Positions 44,325 to 58,800 are shown, counted from the first letter of the stretch. The stretch: 64,000 bases of DNA from Watersipora subatra (GCF_963576615.1 NC_088717.1:53974526-54038525), one strand, 5' to 3'. The notes: generated by a model from the letters alone, not told the origin. A program made the numbers and translations.

Positions 44325-44810
44325 ATTCAAAGATGAACTTACATACATTTTTGTTATAGATTTTACAAGAAAGTATCAGCATTTTTCTATCATTTGCGAA
44401 TGTTCTTGATGTTTGAGGTGATCTGATTATAAAGATGTTTCAAGATTAAAATTGACAAAACTTTATCATAGTTGAAACGGTCAGATCAAGCGAAAATTGA
44501 AAATTAAAGCGAAAATAGAGTGCTCAGAAAAAATGTGCAAAATGACATCACTAGTTTACTAGTTCATGTTGCAGCATTACGCGTCTCTATTCTGTTGGTC
44601 TCTTTGCAACTGTAAGCGTCATAATCCCATGTTCTTTTAATCTCAGCTTTTTGATTACGATAAAGTTTTGTCAATTTTAATCTTAAAACATCCTGGCAAT
44701 CAGATCACCTCAAACATTAAAATACAATCGCAAATGATAAAAAAATATCGATATTTTTTGATAAACTTACTAAAGATTTGGGCCAGTTCATCTTTAAAGT
44801 TGAATGCCCT
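44325..44810. mobile_element. Foldback/MITE element with ~155-bp arms
   Basis: Left arm (gatgaacttacat...caagattaaaattgacaaaa) and right arm are inverted complements separated by about 170 bp. The arms match 12490-12646 and the element at 53110-53560, defining a family. Confidence 0.7.
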
Positions 44811-47800
44811 TCTTGTCACCACCAGTAGTCTTTCCGAATAATGAACCCCAACCTTGTGTTCACAGACACTATAGACCTTTAAGCAAAATAAAAATGATTC
44901 GCCGGGTGAACGAGGAAAGTTGGCTATCTGGGGTCTTTTGGGAACTGGAAAGTTACCGCCCACAACATTTCTTATTTGTACAATTTTAGGGAAAAGGTTT
45001 CTTGAATGAATGAAAAAAAGTATTGACAAGTGTTACCACGGATGCATATTCATAGCAAAATCAATAACAGTCATGTTAGTTTGCCAGCGGTGTAATTTAT
45101 TTCTCTGGATGTTCACCTCAGATGGCAAAGAACACCAATTGTTAGCTTTATGCAACCTGAGAGTTCAGGCACCTTTAACATAATCCTAGAATATGTACCT
45201 ATAGTTCTCCTATTATCAGCCAAGAGGGGGCTGCGGATTGTAAAGTCTTCACCACCCATAACTATGATCAGGCAATAGGAGAACTGCAATAGCATCATGA
45301 TCCAATCAGCATCCAAATAGAACTGTATTAGTCATTCTGTAGAGCGGAATAGATAACAAATAGTGCAGCTAGTCTTGCAAGGGATTGACAGATATACAAG
45401 CAATTCTAGGAGGTAGTGACTACGGTGTGGTTCACTCAAAACTTTCCTACGACATCGTTTCTTCTCCGCAACACAGACCATGCCAATAATTAATAAGCTA
45501 TAATAATAATAATAATGGTCTAGCAATAATAATAAGCTAGACCATGCCAATAATTACATTAATGACCTGCGCTGGACCACTACACAGTACTCTATTCTGT
45601 AAATGAGTTGGCAAGGGTCTGTCCATATCAACTGCAAAAATATTTATCTCCAAAGCTGGTACAAACAGTTACTGCTATTTTTCACTCCGCTCAACTCCGT
45701 ATTATCCAAATTTTTGCGGATCATCCAAATTTTGGCGCAAGTTCAAAGGAACACCCACAGAGCAATGACTTAAACAATGTGTTGATGATCTCCCATAGTG
45801 TCCTACAAAAGCTAACTCAAAATAACTATATGTTCTATATTATATGTGAACCTAAACAGAGGTTAACATTTTTATCCTGATAACAAAGTCACACTAATTC
45901 CTAGTGGTAATAAAACTCATTATGAACAATCTATGACTATGGTAGCCTGTGGTTCAAATTGACTCTTTTACTACAACACCTAGCCAGTGATCATAGAGCC
46001 GAGCGGAGCTATTTATTTTCATCGTTAAATCCCTACCGCTGATGAAGGCAATCTCACAACCCCTTATTTTAAAAAAAGGCTCAAAACAATGAAAAACAGA
46101 GATATTCAGAATATATAAAAACAGTATCTAATTGGAAGGCTATTCTACCAATAATCGCAAAAAATGACAAATGATGCCTGAGAATATAATTTGTCATTCA
46201 TTTATAATTTGTTGATCGTTTTTATTGAAAAATGCCATAATTGTCTATTTGAACTTGTTAATAGGTTGTTACTAGTTATAAAAAAATCGTAATTCAGTTT
46301 TTTGAAAGGACAAACAAACTTTCTTCGCCTTGTCGATTGGTCCTTGTACTCAGCGAACAACAGCTCACACCTCTAATCGAAAAATCCTCGCATAGAGTGA
46401 TTTAGACTAGTGATTTACTCAAGTGTACATAAAACAAACTAGTCATAAGGAGTAGAAGATATATTGCTATTATTATTAAATGCCAGACATACTCCTAGGA
46501 TCTAGCATAAACTGAAATCCTTTAGGTATTGAAGTGCCTTGACCTGTTCTGACACTCGTTGACAAGTCGGAATAGGAATTGATCGAATATATAGTTGAGC
46601 TCCTTCTAAGGCTATCGCTAACAAACCATCAAGTATTTTATTATGTAAAATTGCTTTGCTGGAAGTGTGTCAAGTAAGATTACCATTATAAAAAAAGATT
46701 ACCAAAAAAAAGATTTAACCGGTATGCAAATACATGTAAGTTTTACTTTTATTCTTCCACTTGATGACATGCTGAGTTGGAGAGCTTTTTTTAGATATTC
46801 TCAGTAAATAAAAGTCCAGTTTTCTGGAATGAGTGAAAGCTCAGAAGAGGTTTTATAGCTTCATTTTTTAAATTAACAAGTTAGTTGGGGGCCAATAATA
46901 ATGCTTTATAACTAAAGTTTCAATAAAACCGCAAAACTATAAATTTTTAAGCGTATAATAGTTTGTATACAATTGGACTTCTATTCTTTTCTTGTATCGA
47001 AACTCAAGCTATAAAATATCGATAGCCCTAGTTCATTTGCCTTTGTTCCCATCCAGTCATTAATTAAACACTTTAAGTAGCTGTGCTCTCTTTTCTATCA
47101 AGTCTTCAGGGAAAAAGTACAAGTTGTGGTTAGTTCACTCATACCCGCTTCGTTTATCGTTTGAACTGGTTTTTCTTTTCTATTGGGTATCTGCAACAGT
47201 TGTTATAGCTGTATTGTCTTGCTAGACCCATCCTAGGGCTAATAGAAAATGGTATTAGCCAGAAATTTCTCCAAGTAGGAAGTCACAGGTTGGTTTTTGT
47301 CTGACCACGCAAAATTTTTTGCAGATAACCCAGCTATGTTTTAGTACAGACATAGCCTAGTGATGAAACGGTATAATTACAGCATTTGTAAAACTTTAAA
47401 AAACATAATATATACTGTAGTTGTATATCTGAAAAAACTTTGCCGAGTTGATGACAATCGGGCATTTTCACTTCCAAGTCGACGATGATAATATCATTAC
47501 TTTCCATGGACATACTGTAGAAGAATGTATCTGAGCTCCTAAAATAATATTTTATTAGATAATTTATAACAATAGAGACCAACAAAATGTTTATTTTGAT
47601 CTTAATGGAATAGCAAGAATTACTTTTTAACCATTATAATATGAGGAATTGTACACTACTAGTGGTTCCATCAACTGAATATCTATAGAAATGGACTTTT
47701 CAATGAGTCAGACCTAACAAGTTTTGCTTAAAGTACTTTGCATACATCTTGTGACCAAGGGCCACAGGCTTGATCTAATTTTCTTAGAAAGAGTTGGCAT

Positions 47801-48515
47801 AAAAATAGGAGAACAGTATCGTAGTGAATTCTGACAGGCATTGACATGTGCCACCCGGTGTCCGCTTTATACGTTGATCCTGGCACAGAATGCTTAGGGA
47901 AGTACTATAGTGATGTGTGAGCTATTGATATGAATAAGCTCGGCCATTAAATTGTGCTTGTCATGCCATCTGCAGTTGGCTTGCTGATATTTTTAGATGC
48001 AGCATGTGATCTTCTTTCCTAAAATAAAGTTTAATTCTTTAGCTGATGATGTTTAGCTCTATAACTCCAGTGAACCTTAATTTTCCAGCTGCTGTAGCTA
48101 GCAGGAACAATAGGTGCTAATTTGCTGCATATAGCATCGCAATTTATCACAATCTCAATGTTGTGCCAACAGTTTTATTTGTATTCTAATAAACTCGTGT
48201 CACTATGTATCAACATAGCTTCTGTGACATACGCCACATGTTATGGCCATCGTATGCAGAAGCAAATTTTTCTATAAAAGTCGCGATAAATTTTTCGATT
48301 TTTAACTGCCCAACATTTCACAATGACCCTATCTTAAATACGGCAGGAAATTATGCGCAACAATGAAATTTACAAAAAAACCACAAAATGAAAACACGTA
48401 ACAAGAAATGTAAAAAAATCAATTCCGCTGCTGATTTTGTTGAACAATTGAATTTTTTGCTAATTGTTACACATAATAACACAACAATAATAACCACAAC
48501 AATAATCACAACCAC

Positions 48516-48550
<35 letters not shown>

Positions 48551-48849
48551 ACGGGTAGAGAAAAGAAGTAAAAAAATGGAAAAGTGTAGAAAACTGGACT
48601 TTGAACTCTGACTATTGCTGGACAGAATACCAAACGTGATACCCATCGTCAGTGTAGCTCTTGGAATAATAAGCTGCAGAATTATGTCAAACCTGACAAA
48701 ATTAGCAGGAAACATCTCCTTCAAAACAATACAGAAGTCGACATTTTTAGAAATGTCATATTTTGGAAAGGCTCTGCAATAGAAGAAGACAGTGACAACC
48801 CTCTGGCCCTTAGATAGGGCCTGGGCTCACTTACAATCAACCTGAAAGG
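44811..48849. other. Intergenic stretch, nothing recognised
   Basis: AT-rich DNA with short frames only. A local repeat of ataataataa and 'ctagaccatgccaataatta' occurs near 45480-45555, and a (taa)n run near 48480-48550. Confidence 0.4.
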
Positions 48850-49115
48850 TTGTGATAAAAACCTTCCATAGCCTCGGCTATAATAAACCCTGTGTCCGTA
48901 TGTTTGTCCGTATGTTTGTCCATTCCTCTGTCCAAAGCCATGCTCAGAAGTAAGGAAAAAATAACAAATCACACCGAATTCTAACTTGGATATCAGGCTT
49001 CATGGAACTGCACGCTAACCACTGCACCATGCTGCCACCTTGCCATGTTGTGGAATAATTATGCATATAGTTATTACACATGATGATCTCTCACAACGCA
49101 AGAGACTGCCTGTAT
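48850..49115. repeat. SINE-like dispersed repeat
   Basis: It shares agccatgctcaga, the 'cactaccat/gcaccatgctgcc' block and 'ggaataatt.tgcatatagttattaca' with 63000-63235 and, more weakly, 5020-5190. Confidence 0.5.
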
Positions 49116-50457
49116 ACTAGTAAGAACAATAAGGCTTAATAAAAATAATTGACTTCAGTTAAAATTCGGAAACATATATCCTTAGGCCCAGCTAAAATTA
49201 CAACCACCAACTAAGCTTATTCCCATGAGTACTTGCTGTCACCTGTCACCTGCCAACACCGTGACACCCTTGCTATAGCGATTTACAGTAGACGCTCCTA
49301 TAATCCATACTTCCTATAACATGAATTCCAAATAATGTAAAGAATTTATGTGAAGTTTTTGCTTCATACTACATTAATTTTTTTATATAACGTAGAGTGT
49401 CAAGTCGGGCAAGTTTGCAAATTTGATTTAAATAGTTACCTATCTCGTCACACTTGTGAGAGAACAAACGATGTGGGCATAGCATTTTATCTATTACATA
49501 TAGCCTACAACTTCCATGACTTTGTAGGTCATCGTGAGAAACCGTCAGAAAAATGTGTGAAAAAAACAGAGAATAGGTAACTGCACAATTCTTCATAAAT
49601 ACTTAAAGGCGATCGATTGGCGCAGGTGTTACAGCGTCGGTCTACCAATAGGAATGTCATGAGTCGGAGTATCGTCGAAAAATTATTTTTTATCTTAACC
49701 TTGACTCTTTGATACAGATAGACGAAGAACAGGTAGTACTGCTCTTTTACAGTAAAAATATTTTTTAATTTTGCTTCATTGTAGACGTATAAAATATGTT
49801 TGTTATTAGTTTTACTTTGCAGAATGGACTTTGCTGTTTAGAAAAAATAGGCAAATCGTTGTAAATGAATGTCGATTGGTCTAACAGACTATGGGTGTGC
49901 ACTCCTCATTAACTTTATGTAAAATTACCCTAATCATAATGTATAAAACCAGTGAGATTGATCATAAAAAGGAGAAAAATTGTCGATGTAGACTAATAAT
50001 ACTGCAGTTACGGTACATCTCACAAACTACGAAATTATGTCTAGTTTTTCCTTTCCGTATGGCCAAAGAGGTGAGTTTGGAAAGATCTTGTTCGTATAAC
50101 GTATCATCCTTATAACGTAGACGTTTCTGGAGCAGATTATTTATGTTGTAGGAGCGCCTACTGTATACAAATACTGTGCTAATCATGCCTGCATGCTCAG
50201 TAGTGATTCTATAATTGTTTATGAGTTCTTGGCCTCATATGAGTAACTTTCTTTTAAAAGTTTTAAAAGAAAACTGATAGAAAACTGATAATAGACCCGC
50301 TATACTAGTCAATGTTTTATTAAAGATATTTTCATAGAGTTACTCTGACATCAGACGCGCTTGTCCTATATATAATCAGCCTTAGAACAAAAGCTAAAAT
50401 AAATAAACCTGGCTTCTCTGTTATGTAGGCTAAAGACAGATTTGACACGAAACAGTA
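49116..50457. other. Intergenic stretch, nothing recognised
   Basis: Short unsupported frames on both strands; no repeat family or element end was identified. Confidence 0.35.
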
Positions 50458-50845
50458 TCGTCTATTATTTACTTTTCTATTTCTATTCTTATCTATTGTT
50501 TACTTCTCTATTTCTATTCTTATCTATTGTTTACTTTTCTATTTCTATTTTTATCTATTGTTTACTTTTCTATTTCTATTCTTATCTATTGTTTACTTTT
50601 CTATTTCTATTCTTATCTATTGTTTACTTTTCTATTTCTATTCTTATCTATTGTTTACTTTTCTATTTCTATTCTTATCTATTGTTTACTTTTCTATTTC
50701 TATTCTTATCTATTGTTTACTTTTCTATTTCTATTCTTATCTATTGTTTACTTTTCTATTTCTATTCTTATCTATTGTTTACTTTTCTATTTCTATTCTT
50801 ATCTATTGTTTACTTCTCTATTTCTATTCTTATCTATTGTTTACT
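50458..50845. repeat. 31-bp minisatellite, about 12.5 copies
   Basis: The unit is ttacttttctatttctattc + ttatctattgt. Because 31 is not a multiple of 3, all three plus frames cycle through the same hydrophobic pattern and stay open. This explains the long Leu/Phe/Tyr frames here, which I do not regard as genes. Confidence 0.95.
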
Positions 50846-51742
50846 TCTATTACTCTGTTTGTATAAACCTTCTGGTCAGACACTAACAAGGCAGTCATTT
50901 CACCAATATATTTAATGTTGTTTTACTATTTTATTAGCAGTAAATGTGACACCAGGCGAATGATCTATTGGGCTTATTACAGATATGATTACTCTATTCG
51001 CTTTTGCTTTACAAATCGAATGTTTTTTACCTACTATCACAATTTCTTTAAAGAACTTTTAAGAACTTACGCATTTCAACATCAAGTTAATCCATTTTAC
51101 AGTTTTGATATCTTTAATCAGAATGAAGACTATTAGAGGGAAGTGAATATAGTAATTACAGTGCTGTCATAAATTATGAGACCACCCAATAATTCACACC
51201 TGTTTGTCTTGGTACCAGTGCTCAAAATGGGGGGGGGGGTATGCAGGGGTATGGCGTGCCCCTAAGAAGAATTAGTGTGGGTACTCCCTAGGAAGCGTGC
51301 CCCCCTCATATACGGTTGCTCATATCTTATTAAATGCGGTAAAATCGGAATGAAGTGAAATATTCACACAACGTTTTTTTCCTTTTCTTCTCAAACTTAT
51401 ATTAACTCGAGTTCATTACATCAAAAACAGTGCGCGTTTTTGGGACGAAAGAATCACGCTACTGATTTTTAATTTCTTCAGTTAGCTTTTTGCTATTATA
51501 GCGGATCAACTAGATTGTTTTGTTAAAAACCTGAGAACTGATCAGTCTTCTATCAACCGACACAATCGACGGGACTCTGTGTCGGTCGCCCTGTGGAATC
51601 CTCAAATAGCTTAATATTAATCATTGCTTGGATTCTTCTCTTGTGTTTTGGATAGTAGTTTTGGATAAATTCTTGCTTATTATACTAGTTTCTTTGTTTC
51701 TTTCAATTCATAATGAAACGGCATGGGCCAATAGATAAATTC

Positions 51743-52629
51743 TTTAAAGGTTGACTTGCAAAAAAATTCACATTACAGTTATTTGATATGAAAAGATTCA
51801 CCATGTTTTACTCTGTTGTGTTGTAAGTGCGAAATATGTGGAAAGGTGATTACAAGCTCTTAAAAGCTCAAAGACGAACAGAAAATCGCGTGCCACACGA
51901 GACCGCAGTAGTTTGGATTCCCTTTTCAAAACGGCTCAAATGTGATGTAGTTGTGAGAGATGGTTTCTGTTTACACTTTCTTGCAACCTTATTCGTCGAA
52001 ATATTTTCACAAATATACTTCACACATTCAATAAAACTATGTCTATTGTTCTTACGCGTCTGTTTTATAGTCATTGTAATGCTGCCCTTTTAGCAGTGAT
52101 ATCTTATAACTTACCGTAAAAATTCGTTTAATTTTTTAGCCTTAGCTTGAAGGAGTACATATCATTGTCTGATAATGATGACGAGCCTGTTGGTCAATTG
52201 TGATAATCGAAAAGTGCTGCAGAAATTATTTGCGAAGTATTGGGTCACATGATTAGATTACGACTTGCCAATTAGACCAAACCGAAACAAAACTGTAAAG
52301 TAGCGAGCATCTATATTTGATACGGGGTCTTCGGTAAAACCCGAAGTGTTTGTCATAAACTAGTGCTACGATAAGTTTTATATTGAGCTTTTTATTGGCC
52401 TTTCAATTCCCGTGAGAACATCACGTGACAAGACGATAACCAAATTTCGTGGTTACATCATCGAAATAAAGAGATTCCAATCTACGGCGGCTTTTCGTTT
52501 TTGAGCTTTTAAGAGCTTGTAATCACATTTCCACATATTTGGCACCTACAATACAACAGAGTAAGATATGGTGAATCTTTTGATACCAAATAACTGTAAT
52601 GTGAATTTTGTTGCAAGACAACCTTTAAA
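51743..52629. mobile_element. Non-autonomous DNA element with ~150-bp inverted ends, copy 2
   Basis: Full-length relative of 449-1335, same size and ends (TTTAAAGGTTGACTTGCA and its complement). The arms are also similar to one another across both copies. No coding frame is supported. Confidence 0.75.
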
Positions 52630-53109
52630 GGTGAGTAAGAATTAGTGACTGTCATGAATTTAAAGTCTGTATTTAAAAAACAGTGACTGAGCTTATCATA
52701 TAATACTATTCATGGTGGCTTGGAGATGAGACTGTCTTGTGTCTGGGGTTTGTGTGGACTGTCCATAGGGTTTTTTGACTCACTCACATCACAACCTGGA
52801 GTCTCCATAGTCGTAGAGCACACAGGTTGTGCAGCTAAGCCTACTTTTAATTTCTTACTAGACACAACACAGGTTTTAAGTTATGGAAAACAGCATAATT
52901 TAGGGGCATTCATGCTAAAAAATTTTCCGGGGCAGTACCCCCGGATCCTCCTCTACCAAGAGGGTGCAGCACCCCTCTCAGACTCACCCTGTGAGCGGCG
53001 AGCAGGGTCGTTGGCCCTAGACACTACCCTCCTGGCATGACAGGCATGACCCCCAAGAATGTCTCTCCACTTCAGACACTGCTTGGTACCCTTGCTGGAG
53101 CTATGTTAA

Positions 53110-53560
53110 TCATGAAGTTCCACAAGATTTTAGTAGATTTTGTAAGAAACTACCGATATTTTTCCATCAATTGCGAATATTGTTGATGTTTGAAATGAGC
53201 TAACTGCGAGGATGTTTCCGATTAAAATCGACAAACACTCAGAAGTCAAACATGTGAAAAATGATGTCACTAGTCGCTATCATTACTATATATAGTTGAT
53301 ATCAGCTATTGCGTTTAAGTTGCATGGTTTCCGTCTCTATTCCGCAGATCTCCTTGCGACTACAGACGTCATAACCACACTTTCGCTTGATCGAAACGTT
53401 TTAACCACGATCAAGTTTTGTCGATTTTAATCTTCAAATATCTTGGCAATCACTTCATACATCAAAAACAAGCGCAAATGATATAAAATACCAAATTTCT
53501 AAAAAATGAGACAATCAAATCAAATCTACTAAAATTGTGTAAATTCATTTTTAGCACTAT
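53110..53560. mobile_element. Foldback/MITE element, diverged copy
   Basis: Arms at about 53125-53255 and 53405-53545 are inverted relative to each other and match the 44325-44810 family (ttttagtagattttgtaaga, gattaaaatcgacaaa). Confidence 0.6.
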
Positions 53561-54301
53561 AAATACAGTGCAGTCAGATGTGATGAGACCACCCAATAAT
53601 TCATGCCATTGTTCATCTTGGCACCCTCACTGGAGCCCTGTTAGCCAATCTAATTACTACATATCACACATCATTAGATGCGGAAATGTTTTCTTGCAAA
53701 ACAAAAGCAAAATAAAGCGGTGGCTTTTCAGTCGATTTTATCACGAAGGTGATGGAATTAGTGTTGAAAAAGCTGGCCGGCAGCAAGCCACGATACTGCC
53801 AAGGAGTCATCGAGAGCAGAGACCAGCCTACCAAGCATTAATGGTATTCCAGGCACTTTTCACGCACCCAATGGCTCTTTTAAGGCAACTTATTTTATAA
53901 GATGCTCAAATTATTTTGCAATAGTAGCAAAAAATTAATCAGTTGAGAATACAATAAGTGAACAACTAGGCTATCTTTGGACTTTGGTCAAAGTCAGTTG
54001 CGTACATATTTTCATTGGAAAAAGATAATTGTAATTGATGCTTATTCAAAACTCACTATATAATAATCGTTATAGAATTCTGCGTCTAATAGTACTATAT
54101 AGTTTGTGGTGGTTTCTAGAAAAATCAAGGCTGTAAATCATCGCTACCATCAAATGTTCCTAAAAATGTGGTGAGATCATAGATATCGTAAACCCTAGAT
54201 CGGGGAATAGCTATCATTACAATGGAGCAAAAGTGAGGCATATAATTGGCTGTTGTTTTCACGACGTTACGTCACAGTGATGCGCATCACAGCATCAGAG
54301 C

Positions 54302-54973
54302 TAGCCTGTCTTGACAAACTGTTGTTTTTGCGGAGTTGTCCCCCGGCAAGCGCGGCGAGCATCACAACAGTTTGTCACAAGACGTACTGCACCTGATGCA
54401 TCAGCTGCACTTATAGGGAGTTGTTCTCTTCCGTCTATGCGGCTTGGTTGCGATGTTATGTCGGTCGCTCCATTGGTAATCATAACGGATTTCGCGCAAA
54501 AATTTATGTAGAAAAAAATAAAATTCCAATGTTTAACCAGCGACCAGTCCCTGCGGAAAACTTTAGTAGAACTTGAGAACTTAGGCAACAACAGCGACTA
54601 AACATGTCGTTATTTGTGCGCTCAGTCAGTTTTATTTCTTTTTTTGTATCAGTCAGTTTTATTTGTTCTTATCGATTTTATTTTCAAATTATTTTATTTT
54701 TAAGTTCTACTAAAGTTTACCGCAGAGACTGGTCTTTTGTTAAACGTTGTAATCTTATTTTTTTCTACACAAATTTTTGCCCGAAATCTGTTATGATTAC
54801 CAATGGAGCGACCGACATAACATCGCAACCAAGCCGCATAGACGGAAGAGAACAACTCCCTATAAGTGCAGCTGATGCATCAGATGCAGTACGTCTTGTG
54901 ACAAGCTGTTGTGTTGCTCGCCCGCTCGACGGGGAACAACTCCGCAAAAACAACAGTTTCTCAAGCCAGGCTA
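54302..54973. mobile_element. Large foldback, ~272-bp arms and 127-bp loop
   Basis: 54302-54574 is the inverted complement of 54702-54973. The arms share tgcggagttgt, the block ttccgtctatgcggcttggt and gttatgtcggtcgctccat. It is flanked by no recognised gene. The frames inside are mirror images of each other across the arms and are not independent evidence of coding. Confidence 0.8.
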
Positions 54974-55075
54974 CATCAGAGCCTTCAATTGAGCAATGAG
55001 TTTAGTAGTGAAAGCATGCTTGTCATACTAGTTTTTTAGTCATAAACGTAACAATATGACCAAATTCTTAGTGAA

Positions 55076-55800
55076 ATGTTATCAGAGGAGACTACAACAC
55101 TCCAGGTATATCCTGAATTGCCCATAACAAGACAGAACTTGAACTCAAAACAAGAAGTTCTCAACAATATCATAAGCTATCTATGCCAATTAAAGACAAC
55201 AAGCAGAAAGCTGCTAATGGAAAATAATAGGAAAACCTTCATCATTGGTTTTGAATCAGCAGCCAAATCTGTACATGGCATTGCTCAATATCTTTTCAGC
55301 AACTACCCTTATATCAACTACTTCCTAACCTTTAAGATCAACCAGGGTCACATTGAGACTCTATTTTCCACGGTACAATTTAAGGGTGGCTGTAACAATA
55401 ACCCGGATGTGCAGTGCTTTTGATCTGCACTTCGGGGCACTGCTCATAAAAGCAGATATCACACCAAATCCCAATTCTAACGGTAAGGATCTGGATGTGA
55501 GAAGGGCAGAAAAAACTGGCCAACTCCTGCTACATTTTCTGGCTAGAAAGAAGCTAGAAAGCAGAAGGAAGAGACAAAAGCTGAGGAAGGTGAAGATGAG
55601 GAGTTCGGTGCTGAGGAACTTTTTCTAACTCAAATGTAGTGACTGTATCAAGTTCTTGACCGATGTAGAAGTAGTGGGAAGTAGAAGTAGTGATGACATA
55701 ACCCTAATCTCAGTTAAAAACAGAGGAGGAATGGTGACCCCATTGATAGGTCGAATATGTATTGCTGCAGAAAAGTGCTTACCGGTCATACATGGATAGC
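55076..55800 (+). pseudogene. P-type transposase C-terminal pseudogene
   Basis: The first part (from 55076) reads PELPITRQNLNSKQEVLNNI and ends with INYFLTFKINQGHIETLFST then GGCNNNPDVQCF, a hallmark block of the region after the catalytic core in P/THAP9 transposases. A frameshift at about 55420 leads to FDLHFGALLIKADITPNPNS. Later frames include VKNRGGMVTPLIGRICIAAE, the counterpart of VKNNGGLISPSDG in the 34258 element. No element ends were found. It differs from the 34258-37296 copy and is more complete towards the core. Confidence 0.6.
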
Positions 55801-58800
55801 TATGGCATCATACAGAGAGCTTTTAAACAAGTAAAATCAGAGACAATAAGATGTCTTATTACATAACCTCAATCAAGGTTTCACATGTGCAGTGCATGCC
55901 AACATTCTACTCAAAACTATAATAAATCGCTATATTAAAATCAGAATACACCATGCCGCTTCAAAGCAGGAATCTAGTTCAACCAACCTTAGACAAAAAC
56001 TATCTCGTCTAGTTATTTTCAGTCATGTCTAATAGGTGTTTAATATAGTGGTCCAGCTTAACTGCTTCTAAATCTCATTTGATTCATTAGTTTAATTTCT
56101 ATTTAGTCACTCTTTGTATTATCAATGATATAGAAGCTTCTAAATCATTGGTATTATTCACTACCATGTGTGTAAGATTCTTGCCTTTCTCATCCAAAGT
56201 CAGTTTTATATATTTTCAATAAAATATGCGCTCTCAGATGCACAAACTATGGAATAATTGTGCAGGTTTTAGTGTTAAGTCGATGGGAATTCATAGATCA
56301 GCTGATTCTCTCTACACATCACCATGACATTGCGCCGTCATGCTATTTATAGGCCTCACTTATTTTGATTATTCGCATATCTAGGGTTTACTATATCTAT
56401 GGATGAGATAGTCTCATCATCTCTGACACCGCTATAAGCAAATGAGCCTAGAGAAATGACCCTCTGTTTTCACGAGGCCAGTTTGTCTAGTTGAAATTCA
56501 TAATTAGACTTGAGATAGTCAAGATTTATGCTACGGTATTCGTACACTCACTCTACGACATGTGACTGACTTAGTTTTCTATCGACATGTAATCCTTAAA
56601 AAGAGCCAATCAAAATCATCCCTATCGACCTCCACCTTAGTGTCACTTTCTAGTTACTATAGAGAAAGGACAACTTAAGGTTGTTACACCTGCCGTGCTC
56701 CCATCCAATCATTTATAATCAAATATGAAATAATTGTTATAATGTACATCGACTGCTTGTACTCAATAACACCGTGTTACTCCGAGTACCTTTTAAATAC
56801 AATTTGTAGATATTAATGATTATAATGCTGAGGGCTGGTTGGGGAGGTTATTGCTCTCTCGCAGTACTTCATGTGCCGTGCAATGAACTCGCACTAGCTG
56901 CTCCATAGAAGTAATTTTGGATAAGCAGAAATATTTTCAATGTTTTATGAAAACCAAGTAAAAGTGTTTAACAACCTGCCTAAAACTTGTTATGTGAAAA
57001 ACAGTAATTCTAGTCAATATATCTGGCCCAAATTATTGGAAGAACCATGGTTTTTGATGACAAGTTGTACACACAAAAACTTCTGAAGGCTGGTTCGCAC
57101 TATATCATTGTATTTTGTTGTTAATCACATTATACTTAGGTGATCGTCTGTGATAACATTGTTCACACTATCACAAAACTATCCACGTTTACATCAACAA
57201 AATGGTTGCCGCATAGCGTTCTCATCCCACGACCAAACGAGCGGGAGCGAAGTTTGAGAGTGTCTATGATAAATACATGTGCACACAACTTACGAAAATT
57301 ATTCATCAATAACGTCTCAAACCCTCGTCTCGAAATCTTATCAACAAATTTAACCATCGCTTTGTAGAGTCGTTAAAGTATAATAACGATACAAAACACA
57401 TATAAGCCTATTTAAATATGTTACCAAGTCTTTGTAAATTGTTGACAGTCTCTTAAAACTTACTCATCTGAACGGATTATATACAAATAGACAGATTTAT
57501 TTGGCCAAAAATCGTTATTAAAACTTGCTAAACCTCACTTTTATCAAAGTTAAGACCGGACATTGAAACGCCGAGTGACAGAGAATAGAACGATTAAGTC
57601 GTGCGCATTTCACGAAAAAATAACATGCACATTTCACCAGTCTATAGCATTGTCGAACTGTCAAAGGTTTCTGTAATTAACTTAGTAGTACTGAAATCGT
57701 TTCATTTTTGCCGATTTCAAAGTAACTGACATTTTAGACACATTTGAGTACTTTGGTATTCTAACTGATGTCCAACGCAGTGTAAGTAAAGGAAATGACG
57801 ATGTTATTTTTTCTAACGGTTCTTATGAGATTATTACAATAATTAATTCTATGTTTGGATGACTACAGAACAATGACTACGTAGTACAGATTTTCTAAAA
57901 ATCTATATAAATATCACAACTTTTTGATATTGCTAGCTATGACGTTTTGAAATGTAAGCAAAATTGTGCATTGGTTTTATATGCACAATTACTTACCAAT
58001 ATTACTATATTAATAATATTGGTTATTCTAATAATATCAGTGCATTTTACTTCTAATATTGGCCAATATTGCATTTCTCCTATTGCAGGGGAGAGATATA
58101 AACGTATAATCTTTTCCTTTCTTTATTGCTATTTGTTGTATATAATAACACCCACACCCAGTACATTACAGCTACCATTGAAGTTATCTTATTGCACTGC
58201 AGCGCCATTTGACTGCTAGTATTGCATTTCTCAACCATCAGTACCTTTTCTTTTTTCCAATATCACTTTGGTCGTGGGCTGTATGACAGTGGAATTTTGA
58301 GTTATACCATATGATCGTTTAAACGATGAAATACTAGGTTCACAGCAACTGTCATAAAAGAAACTATGAATCGAGCAATTCGCGACGGCCAATCACCATC
58401 ACTGAAGTAGCATTCATTGCACGGGTTGTCGTAGGTGCGAACTATCGGAAAAGTTTGACAACTGCAATCTTTATTCACGTTACCTTGACAATGCCATTGG
58501 TTTACAGCGTACATAGTCGACAAATAATTGCCAAGGAAATAACTCCGACATGTAGTGTGAACCAACTTTAGCGAAAGGAAGCTTTTAAAATGCCAGCTCA
58601 TATCAACACAAGCAACATAACTTGGTCTTGTGGCTGCTTTCTTTTTTAGCACTTACTCTTGTGTTGTGTAAGGAATACAACATAATATGGACAGTTATGA
58701 TCAGCATCTTAACACCCTCAATGCTGAGGGGCCAACTGTATTATTAGATATTCGCTGTCTAAAATACTTAGATCGTTTCTCCAATCTACCTGCCCATCGA

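Noticed and set aside
45608..45880. Pogo/Tigger-like sequence near attatccaaatttttgcgga
   Set aside because: The resemblance is to short end motifs only, without paired ends or a transposase frame.
50442..50915. Three overlapping hydrophobic plus-strand frames (157, 119, 102 residues)
   Set aside because: A 31-bp repeat cycles the same peptide through all frames; no coding signal outside the repeat.
54604..54999. 131-codon plus-strand frame with a hydrophobic N-terminus
   Set aside because: It lies within the foldback and its second half mirrors the frame on the opposite arm; no independent support.
57087..58575. Small transposon with GGTTCRCACTA ends and a 116-codon minus frame
   Set aside because: Only about 12 bp of end pairing, no target duplication and no domain in the frame.
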